This document shows, one piece after another, positions 7,252 to 13,084 of a DNA stretch of 16,112 nucleotides. This stretch comes from Nitrososphaerota archaeon (GTDB taxonomy: Archaea; Thermoproteota; Nitrososphaeria; Nitrososphaerales; JAGGXQ01). The position numbers were made by a program, and so were the translations under genes. Within the stretch, counting starts at the first letter, position 1. Each line of letters opens with the position of its first letter. The stretch is from the NCBI GenBank assembly GCA_021162925.1, contig JAGGXQ010000134.1, positions 1 to 16,112 on the forward strand, read 5' to 3'. Under the pieces are notes generated by a model that saw nothing but the letters and a program-made list of their open reading frames with translations, searched no databases and had not been told where the DNA came from.

Positions 7252-9590
7252 CCTTCGTTCAGCTTGTCGAGGATCGCTGCCGTCCTCTCGAGCAGTATCT
7301 TGCGCTCCACGCTCGCCACCAGCTCCCTGGTCGCCTCGACGACGTCGGGGTTCACGGATATGCTGTCTATCCCCGTCCTGACCAGGAACTCCGTGAACTC
7401 GGGGTAGACGGATGGTGCCTGGCCGCATATGCTTACGGTCTTCCCGTACTTGTGGGCGACCTTTATCAGCATCTCTATCGCCCTCTTGACCGCGGGGTCC
7501 CTCTCATCGAAGTATCCCATATCAGCCAGCAACCCGGAGTCCCTGTCCGCCATCAGAACCCCTTGGGTGAGGTCGTTGGACCCTATGGAGTAGCCGTCTA
7601 TGTCGAGCTTCGAGAACTCGTCGGCCAGCAACACGATGCTCGGCGTCTCGGCCATCAGCCAAACCTTGAAGTCCCTGGACCTCTCAAGCCCCTCCTCCTT
7701 CATGATGGCGAGCGCCTTCTCCACCTCCCAGGTCGTCCTGACGAACGGTAGCATGACCCATACGTTCTTCAATCCCATCTCCTCCCTGACCTTCCTGACC
7801 GCCCTGCATTCCAGCCTGAAGGCAGGTGCGTACTGGGGCGATATGTACCTCGATACGCCCCTCCAGCCTATCATGGGGTTGGATTCCTTCGGCTCGAACC
7901 TCTCCCCGTTCTTCAGCTTCGCGTACTCGTTGGTCTTGAAGTCGCTGAACCTCACGACCACGAACCTCGGGTATATGGCCTGGGCGACCATGGCTATCCC
8001 CTCGGCCAGCTTGTCTACGAAGAAGTCCTCCCTCTTCTCCTCTATGAGCGCAAGCGGGTGGTAGGCTATCCAATCCGCGAATATGAACTCTATCCTCATC
8101 AGGCCTATCCCCTCGAAGGGCAGGTCCTTGTAGTCGTATATCTTGTCGGGCTCCCCCAGGTTCATGAGTATCTTGGTTCCGGTTATCGGAGGTGCGGGCT
8201 TTGAGACTGGGGCCGCTACCGCAACGGGCCTCTCCTCCTCTTTGAGCTCGCCCCTGTATATGACCCCCAACGAACCGTCTACCGTTATCAGGTCCCCGGT
8301 CTTTATGACCTCGGTCGCCTTTTTAGTCCCAACTACCGCGGGGACCCCGAGCTCCCTAGAAACTATCGCAGCATGGGAGGTTATGCCTCCGCTGTTCGTG
8401 ACTATGGCAACTGCCTTCCTCATGGCCGGGACCCAGTCCGGGTTGGTCATGTCGGTAACCAGCACCTCCCCGTCCTGGAACTCGCCGATCTTCGAAACGT
8501 CTAGAAGGACCCTCGCCCTCCCCGAAGCCCTTCCGGGCGAAGCCGGTATCCCCCTGAGGATTATCTCGGCCTTCTCCGGAGCTGCCTCCTCTTTCGGTTT
8601 GGCCGCCTTCTGGCTCCAGACCGTTTCGGGCCTGGCCTGGACTATGTACAGCCTGTCCGTATCGCCGTCCAAGGCCCACTCTATGTCCATGGGCCTCTTG
8701 TAGTGGTCCTCGATCTTTATGCCGTACCCGGCGAGCTCCTTGACCTGCTCGTCGGTTAGGCAGGGGGAGCTGGAAAGGTCCTTCGGGACCTCCACCTCTT
8801 CGGTTTCTCCCGATCCCTTTCTAACGATCATGATCGGCTTTTCGGCTATGCTCCTATCCACGATCTTCATGGTCCGCTTATCGACCACGAACCTATCTGG
8901 GGTCACCTTGCCCGCTACGACTCCTTCGCCCACGCCCCAGGCCCCCTCTATGACGACGACGTCCCTATCCCCATTGACGGGGTTGAGCGTGAACATGACG
9001 CCAGCAGCTTTGGCGTTCACCATCTTCTGGACGCCGACGCTCAAGGCGACCTTCATATGGTCGAACCCCTTCTCCTCCCTGTAAAAGGTGACCCTAGGGG
9101 TGAAGGCCGAAGAGAAGCACTTCTTAACGTACTTTAAAACGTCGTCTACCCCCCTGACGTAAAGGTAGGTCTCCTGCTGGCCGGCGAAGCTGGCGGTCGG
9201 CAGGTCCTCTGCAGTAGCGCTGCTCCTGACCGCGACCTCTACGTCGTCGATCCCGACCTCTTCGCAAAGCCTCTTGTAGCTCGCCGCTATCATCTCCTTC
9301 AGGTCTTCAGGGAGCTCGGCCCCTTCTATGAGCTCCCTTATCTTCTTGGTCCTTTCGATCAGATCGTCGGTCTCGCTCGGATCTAGTCCCTCAAGCAACC
9401 CCCTGATCTTTTCCACGAGCCCGTTCCTCTCCAAGTGGTACCTGTAGGCCTCGGCTGTGACGGCGAAGCCGGGCGGGACCGGGACCCCGGCCTTTATCAT
9501 CTCCCCTAGGCTTGCGTTCTTACCGCCGACCAGAGGGACGTCTTCCATGCCGATCTCTCTAAAGTCGACCACGAGCCTCCTCTCGGCCAT
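7248..9590 (-). CDS. ppsA: Phosphoenolpyruvate synthase
   Basis: This 780-residue protein converts pyruvate, ATP and water to PEP, AMP and phosphate, the entry to gluconeogenesis in many archaea. The order of parts is an N-terminal ATP-grasp domain (VGGKNASLGEMIKAGVPVPPG, 21-41; VRSSATAEDLP; TLNPVNGDRDVVVIEGAWG), a phosphohistidine domain with catalytic His406 in NSGGITSHAAIVSRELG, a Pro/Ala-rich linker, and a C-terminal PEP/pyruvate TIM barrel. The barrel contains GLMRIEF, MAETPS, GSNDLTQ and the active-site Cys722 in SICGQAPS. The length and motifs are complete. The ATG start is preceded by a clear Shine-Dalgarno sequence, GGAGGTG (9596-9602), unusual in this window. It could also run as a pyruvate-forming enzyme in glycolysis; direction cannot be told from sequence. 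Confidence 0.97.
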   Translation of the reverse strand: MAERRLVVDFREIGMEDVPLVGGKNASLGEMIKAGVPVPPGFAVTAEAYRYHLERNGLVEKIRGLLEGLDPSETDDLIERTKKIRELIEGAELPEDLKEMIAASYKRLCEEVGIDDVEVAVRSSATAEDLPTASFAGQQETYLYVRGVDDVLKYVKKCFSSAFTPRVTFYREEKGFDHMKVALSVGVQKMVNAKAAGVMFTLNPVNGDRDVVVIEGAWGVGEGVVAGKVTPDRFVVDKRTMKIVDRSIAEKPIMIVRKGSGETEEVEVPKDLSSSPCLTDEQVKELAGYGIKIEDHYKRPMDIEWALDGDTDRLYIVQARPETVWSQKAAKPKEEAAPEKAEIILRGIPASPGRASGRARVLLDVSKIGEFQDGEVLVTDMTNPDWVPAMRKAVAIVTNSGGITSHAAIVSRELGVPAVVGTKKATEVIKTGDLITVDGSLGVIYRGELKEEERPVAVAAPVSKPAPPITGTKILMNLGEPDKIYDYKDLPFEGIGLMRIEFIFADWIAYHPLALIEEKREDFFVDKLAEGIAMVAQAIYPRFVVVRFSDFKTNEYAKLKNGERFEPKESNPMIGWRGVSRYISPQYAPAFRLECRAVRKVREEMGLKNVWVMLPFVRTTWEVEKALAIMKEEGLERSRDFKVWLMAETPSIVLLADEFSKLDIDGYSIGSNDLTQGVLMADRDSGLLADMGYFDERDPAVKRAIEMLIKVAHKYGKTVSICGQAPSVYPEFTEFLVRTGIDSISVNPDVVEATRELVASVERKILLERTAAILDKLNEG

Positions 9591-9595
9591 CCTTA

Positions 9596-9633
9596 CACCT
9601 CCACCTATCTTTCCGAGAGCTTAATATAAACCT
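9596..9633 (-). promoter_or_regulatory. ppsA promoter and Shine-Dalgarno site
   Basis: The minus strand carries a TATA element, AGGTTTATATTAA (9621-9633), and then GGTGGAGGTG ending at 9596, five bases before the ATG. A start 26 nt below the TATA box would fall near 9600, at the edge of the Shine-Dalgarno sequence, so the true start may be a few bases upstream. This is the only gene here with an obvious leader and ribosome-binding site. The AT-rich stretch 9634-9740 between the divergent promoters shows no gene or RNA that I can support. Confidence 0.55.
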
Positions 9634-9743
9634 TATGTGATTAAACCAAAATAGCCCGATGCTGTGCTAAAATATCATCAAAACCTTAAAATTAATGTAA
9701 TTCTTAAAGTCTTTTTGAAGAAGTCGGGGAGAAGTAATGCCAT

Positions 9744-9756
9744 AAATTTAAATATT
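9744..9756 (+). promoter_or_regulatory. Promoter of the zinc-ribbon gene
   Basis: AAATTTAAATATT is centred near 9750-9752, about 28 nt before the ATG at 9779, again predicting a leaderless or nearly leaderless mRNA. Confidence 0.55.
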
Positions 9757-9778
9757 GAGGCGGAAAGGGATAAAGGAA

Positions 9779-9922
9779 ATGGTGGAGGCGTACTGCGTCA
9801 AATGTAGGAAGAAGGTGGAGATAAAGAACCCTACAGAGGTGACGCTGAAGAACGGCAGGAAGGCGATCAAAGGGGTCTGCCCCTACTGCGGCACAAAGGT
9901 CTTCAGGATCACGGGGAAGTAA
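9779..9922 (+). CDS. Small zinc-ribbon protein, DUF5679 type (47 residues)
   Basis: This short reading frame encodes 47 residues beginning MVEAYCVKCRKKVEIKNP and ending KGVCPYCGTKVFRITGK. Two CxxC pairs (Cys 6/9 and 34/37) form a zinc ribbon around the conserved TLKNGRKA turn. This matches the DUF5679 family of small archaeal and bacterial proteins, whose function is not established. ATG start; it has its own TATA box (9744-9756) and a T-run after the stop. It is short enough to be missed by a length cut-off, but the near-complete family match makes it convincing. Confidence 0.88.
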   Translation: MVEAYCVKCRKKVEIKNPTEVTLKNGRKAIKGVCPYCGTKVFRITGK

Positions 9923-9931
9923 GGACCTCCC

Positions 9932-9940
9932 CCAATTTTT
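9932..9940. terminator. T-rich stretch between convergent genes
   Basis: CCAATTTTT, just after the zinc-ribbon stop, gives a T-run on the plus strand, the type of signal at which archaeal RNA polymerase stops. Its last two T residues belong to the stop codon of the convergent VIT1-like gene, so it sits exactly between the two gene ends. Confidence 0.4.
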
Positions 9941-10517
9941 AAACCGGACTCCCTATCAGCAGGATTATCAGGGAGAGCAGCACCCCGGCCAGCAGCATTA
10001 GGAGGCCGTGGAGTATCGGGTTCTCCTTCGAAGTCCTACCTAGGAAGAAGCCGAGGCCGAAGAGGCAGATCCCCCCCACCACCATCGACGCCTGGAAGGC
10101 TTCGGAGATGGAAAGCGTGCCCATCCCGGATAGGGCGTAGGGTGCCAAGATCGCCAGGGAGAAGGCCAGGGGCGAAATGGCGTCTATGAGCGACACCAGT
10201 ATTATGGCGAAGTTCGAAGCCTTATCTATCACGCTGCCATCCAATTTGGTGAAGAGCGCCTTTTCCAGATCCTTTTTGCTCTTCAGTCTTTCGGCCCTCT
10301 CCGAGATCATGGCCCCCCAGGCCCCGGATACCGCCATCGCGATGCCGGTGCTTAGGCCTAAGCCGAATACGACCCTGGGATCTTGGACGCCGCCGAACCA
10401 GCTACCTAGAACCACCCCTAGGGTGGTCAGCGCCCCGTCGAATCCGTTCATTATAAAGTACCTCCTGGCCAGACCCCCTACCTTGGAGATCCGTATGTAG
10501 TCCCTGAACCTACTCAA
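9939..10517 (-). CDS. VIT1/CCC1-family membrane transporter-like protein
   Basis: This integral membrane protein has the family signature RRYFIMNGFDGALTTLGVVLG, where the Asp lies in the first membrane segment. About five hydrophobic segments are visible: around the signature, GLGLSTGIAMAVSGAWGAM, ASNFAIILVSLIDAISPLAFSL, ASMVVGGICLFGLGFFLG, and the C-terminal LLMLLAGVLLSLIILLIG. A charged loop between segments two and three (SERAERLKSKKDLEKAL) resembles the cytoplasmic metal-binding arm. Family members move Fe2+ or Mn2+. I place the start at a TTG (10517), which lies 27 nt below a minus-strand TATA element (10539-10547) and gives 192 residues. An in-frame ATG at 10562 would give 207 residues but would swallow both divergent promoters. 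The metal is not readable. Confidence 0.85.
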   Translation of the reverse strand: MSRFRDYIRISKVGGLARRYFIMNGFDGALTTLGVVLGSWFGGVQDPRVVFGLGLSTGIAMAVSGAWGAMISERAERLKSKKDLEKALFTKLDGSVIDKASNFAIILVSLIDAISPLAFSLAILAPYALSGMGTLSISEAFQASMVVGGICLFGLGFFLGRTSKENPILHGLLMLLAGVLLSLIILLIGSPV

Positions 10518-10538
10518 CGGCTCTAGGATCGCCTTCGA

Positions 10539-10556
10539 GCTTAAATCTTTTAAACG
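10539..10556. promoter_or_regulatory. Back-to-back promoters for VIT1-like and DUF211 genes
   Basis: Two TATA-like boxes abut: the minus-strand GATTTAAGC (10539-10547) and the plus-strand TTTTAAACG (10549-10557). The first is about 27 nt from the TTG at 10517, the second about 25 nt from the GTG at 10577. Both therefore predict leaderless transcripts, and the close packing means TBP could occupy only one at a time. Confidence 0.5.
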
Positions 10557-10576
10557 TTGCATTCGTAAAGCCCTGC

Positions 10577-10846
10577 GTGTACATCAAGCGCCTAGTGATA
10601 GACGCTCTGAAGCCTAGGGAGGTATCGATAATGGATCTATCGAAGTCCATATGCGAGCTCGATGGAGTCGAGGAGGTGAGCGTGATCGTAACCGAGGTCG
10701 ACGTGAAGACCGAGACCGTGAAGATAATGATAAGCGGGAACGACATAGACTTCGATAAGATGATGGATGCCATATCCGACAGCGGGGTTTCGGTGAGGAG
10801 CATAGACGAAGTATCCCTCTCTAGGATCAGACCCTCTTCGTCGTAG
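10577..10846 (+). CDS. DUF211 family protein
   Basis: This 89-residue protein fits the archaeal DUF211 family over its full length: the YIKRLVIDALKPREVSIMDL start, a GVEEVSVIVTEVDVKTETVKI strand pair, GNDIDFDKMMDAI, and the SIDEVS ending. The family has a ferredoxin-like fold of unknown function, sometimes suggested to bind metal. The start is GTG, placed by a TATA box 25 nt upstream. The gene is divergent from the VIT1-like metal transporter with a shared 60-bp control region, a context that could fit metal handling, though this is only suggestive. The end overlaps the convergent YchF-type gene by 20 nt. Confidence 0.9.
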   Translation: MYIKRLVIDALKPREVSIMDLSKSICELDGVEEVSVIVTEVDVKTETVKIMISGNDIDFDKMMDAISDSGVSVRSIDEVSLSRIRPSSS

Positions 10847-12041
10847 ACACTATGCTGAGCACGTCCCGATCCTTGAGCTGGTAGTTCGAGGGGAGCCTGA
10901 GGCCCGTTCTTGCATCTATGGCGTAGAGGAGGCCCTTGGCGAGCTCCGAGTGTATCTCCATGGCAAGATCCTTGACCGTAGAGCCTACGGGCATCAGGAT
11001 CGCATCCGGCAGAACGTTCCCCTTCTTGTCCGTAAGCTTGGAGGGATCGTATACGGGGTAGACGACGTTCATCCTCAGCAGCTTGAAGACCGCCACGTTT
11101 ATCGCGAATTGAACCCCGGTCCTCATGTACTCCCTGAGGATCGTCCTCTTTATGAATTCGAGCGCCCACCTTTGCTTCTCCGTGAGCTTGGTCGAGTCTA
11201 TTATCTCGAACCTCTCCTCCCCTGGGAGGTACCTTATGAACCCCTTGCTCTCGGCCTTCCTGAGCGTCAGCTCCGCCTCCGCGCTCGCGGGGACCACTAT
11301 GTAATCCGGGTAGGCATCCCTGATCCTCTTGAAGTTCTCATAGGCAGTAGGTAGGTCCATCTTGTTGGCGACTATGAGCGTCGGCTTCGATATGTCCCTC
11401 AGGTTCCAGCAGAACTCCTTCTTCTCCTCGAAGTCCCAGTTCTCCAGATCTTTGTCCGTCAGGCCGCTCTTTTCCAAGGCCATCTTGATGTGGAAGGGCT
11501 TGACCCCTATCCCCGCGAATATCCCACCCATCGCGTTCACCATCCCCTTCCCCCTCTTTATCTCCCTGACCATCTTGTCGAGGTTTCCCTCGAGCATCTT
11601 CAGGTACCACATGACCAGCTCCTCCTCTATGTCGGCGATATCGGCTACGGGGTCTCCGGTTCCCGGCTCGGTCAGGTATCCGTTCACGTCTATGCTGCCG
11701 GAAGCGTCTACCACGTGGGTCAGGGCGTCGGACTGGGCCGCCACCGCCAAGAACTGGTTCCCCAGCCCCTTGCCCGCATGCGCCCCCTTTATCAGGCCGG
11801 GCAGGTCTATCAGCTCTATCGGTATGAACCTCCACCCATCTATGCACTTCGAGTTCCTGGGGTTGTCCTTCACGCCGAACTCCCTGCACACGCACAGGAC
11901 GACTGCGTAAGCGGTCCCGACGTTAGGCTTCTTCGTGGTGAACGGATAGGTAGATACCTCGGCCGACTGCATGGTCGAGGAGTTGAAGAAGGTGGTCTTG
12001 CCCGTGTTCGTCTTCCCTATGAGCCCGAGCTTTACCTTCAT
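10827..12041 (-). CDS. ychF: YchF-type GTPase/ATPase (Obg family, archaeal form with TGS domain)
   Basis: This 404-residue P-loop protein carries G1 GKTNTGKTT (9-17), switch TYPFTTKKPNVG (31-42), G3 DLPG (79-82), and NKMD (226-229), then a C-terminal TGS domain (about 310-404, ending KDRDVLSIVSTTKRV). Archaeal and eukaryotic members of this branch (Ygr210-like) are longer than bacterial YchF and associate with ribosomes. Bacterial YchF prefers ATP because its fourth motif is altered; the intact NKMD here is compatible with GTP use. ATG start with a TATA box on the minus strand (12064-12073) about 27 nt upstream. It is a single-gene unit, convergent with the DUF211 gene. Confidence 0.92.
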   Translation of the reverse strand: MKVKLGLIGKTNTGKTTFFNSSTMQSAEVSTYPFTTKKPNVGTAYAVVLCVCREFGVKDNPRNSKCIDGWRFIPIELIDLPGLIKGAHAGKGLGNQFLAVAAQSDALTHVVDASGSIDVNGYLTEPGTGDPVADIADIEEELVMWYLKMLEGNLDKMVREIKRGKGMVNAMGGIFAGIGVKPFHIKMALEKSGLTDKDLENWDFEEKKEFCWNLRDISKPTLIVANKMDLPTAYENFKRIRDAYPDYIVVPASAEAELTLRKAESKGFIRYLPGEERFEIIDSTKLTEKQRWALEFIKRTILREYMRTGVQFAINVAVFKLLRMNVVYPVYDPSKLTDKKGNVLPDAILMPVGSTVKDLAMEIHSELAKGLLYAIDARTGLRLPSNYQLKDRDVLSIVSTTKRV

Positions 12042-12063
12042 TCCAACGGTGATCCGGGAGAGA

Positions 12064-12073
12064 GGATATAACC
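12064..12073 (-). promoter_or_regulatory. Promoter of the YchF-type gene
   Basis: The minus strand reads GGTTATATCC, centred about 27 nt from the ATG at 12041. Confidence 0.55.
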
Positions 12074-12087
12074 TTTCCCAAGGGTAT

Positions 12088-12096
12088 CCTTAAAAC
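12088..12096 (+). promoter_or_regulatory. Promoter of the exonuclease-lhr operon
   Basis: CCTTAAAAC is centred about 26 nt before the GTG at 12119. It is the only promoter seen for the two-gene unit. Confidence 0.5.
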
Positions 12097-12118
12097 CCCC
12101 TTTGGGATCGACGTATCG

Positions 12119-13084
12119 GTGGCGGAGCTTCTGGAGAGCAGCGGCGGGCTTTCCCTCCTCTACAGGGGGGTCAGGATAGGCCTGGACCCTAGGGGATGCT
12201 CGGAGTTCGATCTCGCCTTCGTATCTCACGCCCATTCGGATCACCTGCCGAGGAAAAGGTGCAAGGCGATAGCTTCTGAAGAGACCCTAGCCTTGGCCAA
12301 GGCTAGGGGGATCGAGCTAGAGCCCGCCGAGCTCGATGGAGTTAGACTGGTGGAGACGGGGCATATACTCGGCTCCAGAGGGCTTTTGGTGGACGAAACC
12401 TACTTCACCGGGGATCTAGGGGGGAGGCCTAGGGCTTTCATGGGCGGGGCCAGACCCGTCAAGTGTAGGAGGCTCATAGTCGAGGCGACCTATGGGAGGG
12501 AGGATTACGTCTTCCCCCCTTTAAAGGAGCTGCTGCACAAGGTCAACTCGCTCATATCCGAGCTTTACTCGAAGGGCGTCCCCGTCATCCTGATGGGCTA
12601 TCCCCTCGGAAAGGCCCAGGTCCTGATGAGCCTCTTCTCAAAATGGGGGCCCGGCTACGCCCACCCGACCGTCCTGAAGTACAACGAGGTTTACAAGAAG
12701 TTTGGGATAAGGCTGCCTGATCTAGAGCCCTATCAGGAAGCGGAGAGGAAGGGGAGGTTGAACATGGGGCCTTGGATCCTGTTCGCACCCCTTATGAGCG
12801 GGAGGAACCCTTGGGTTGCGAGGATGAAGAGGGATTACGGCGCCGTCACCATCGGGTTCTCCGGCTGGGCGGTCAAAGAGGGCTACAGGTACGCGATGAA
12901 GCTGGACTACGCCTTCCCCCTCAGCGATCACCCCGACTTTAACGAGCTCGTCGAGTTCGTTAAAAGATGCGAACCGGAAGAGGTATATACGGTCTACGGA
13001 TACTCGGTCGAGTTCGCCAGGCACTTAAGGAGGCTCGGCTTCGAAGCCAAGCCCTTGGTGCCGGGGCAGGGGAGGCTAGGGTAA
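12119..13084 (+). CDS. Metallo-beta-lactamase exonuclease-like protein (SNM1/ligase-associated type)
   Basis: This 321-residue protein has a metallo-beta-lactamase fold with the metal motif SHAHSDH (His37, His39, Asp41, His42), further ligands at His82 (ETGHILGSRG) and Asp99 (YFTGDLGG), and the beta-CASP-like C-terminal elements FSGWA (247-251) and LSDHPDF with His271 (268-274). It is about half the length of CPSF-type RNases. The arrangement is closest to the SNM1-like or 'ligase-associated' DNA exonucleases, which occur in bacteria beside an Lhr-core helicase, a DNA ligase and a phosphoesterase. The GTG start is placed by the TATA box at 12088-12096. The stop codon shares one base with the lhr start, so translation is coupled. 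DNA versus RNA substrate cannot be decided here. Confidence 0.85.
   Translation: MAELLESSGGLSLLYRGVRIGLDPRGCSEFDLAFVSHAHSDHLPRKRCKAIASEETLALAKARGIELEPAELDGVRLVETGHILGSRGLLVDETYFTGDLGGRPRAFMGGARPVKCRRLIVEATYGREDYVFPPLKELLHKVNSLISELYSKGVPVILMGYPLGKAQVLMSLFSKWGPGYAHPTVLKYNEVYKKFGIRLPDLEPYQEAERKGRLNMGPWILFAPLMSGRNPWVARMKRDYGAVTIGFSGWAVKEGYRYAMKLDYAFPLSDHPDFNELVEFVKRCEPEEVYTVYGYSVEFARHLRRLGFEAKPLVPGQGRLG

Noticed and set aside
9634..9740. A small RNA (C/D box type) in the AT-rich spacer; TGATGA occurs on the minus strand
   Set aside because: No CTGA D box or second box pair is found at a suitable distance; the spacer is explained by two divergent promoters.
10510..11169. A 219-codon minus-strand frame across the DUF211 gene and the end of the YchF-type gene
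   Set aside because: It lies antisense to DUF211 and in another frame of the YchF-type gene, both of which match families along their length.
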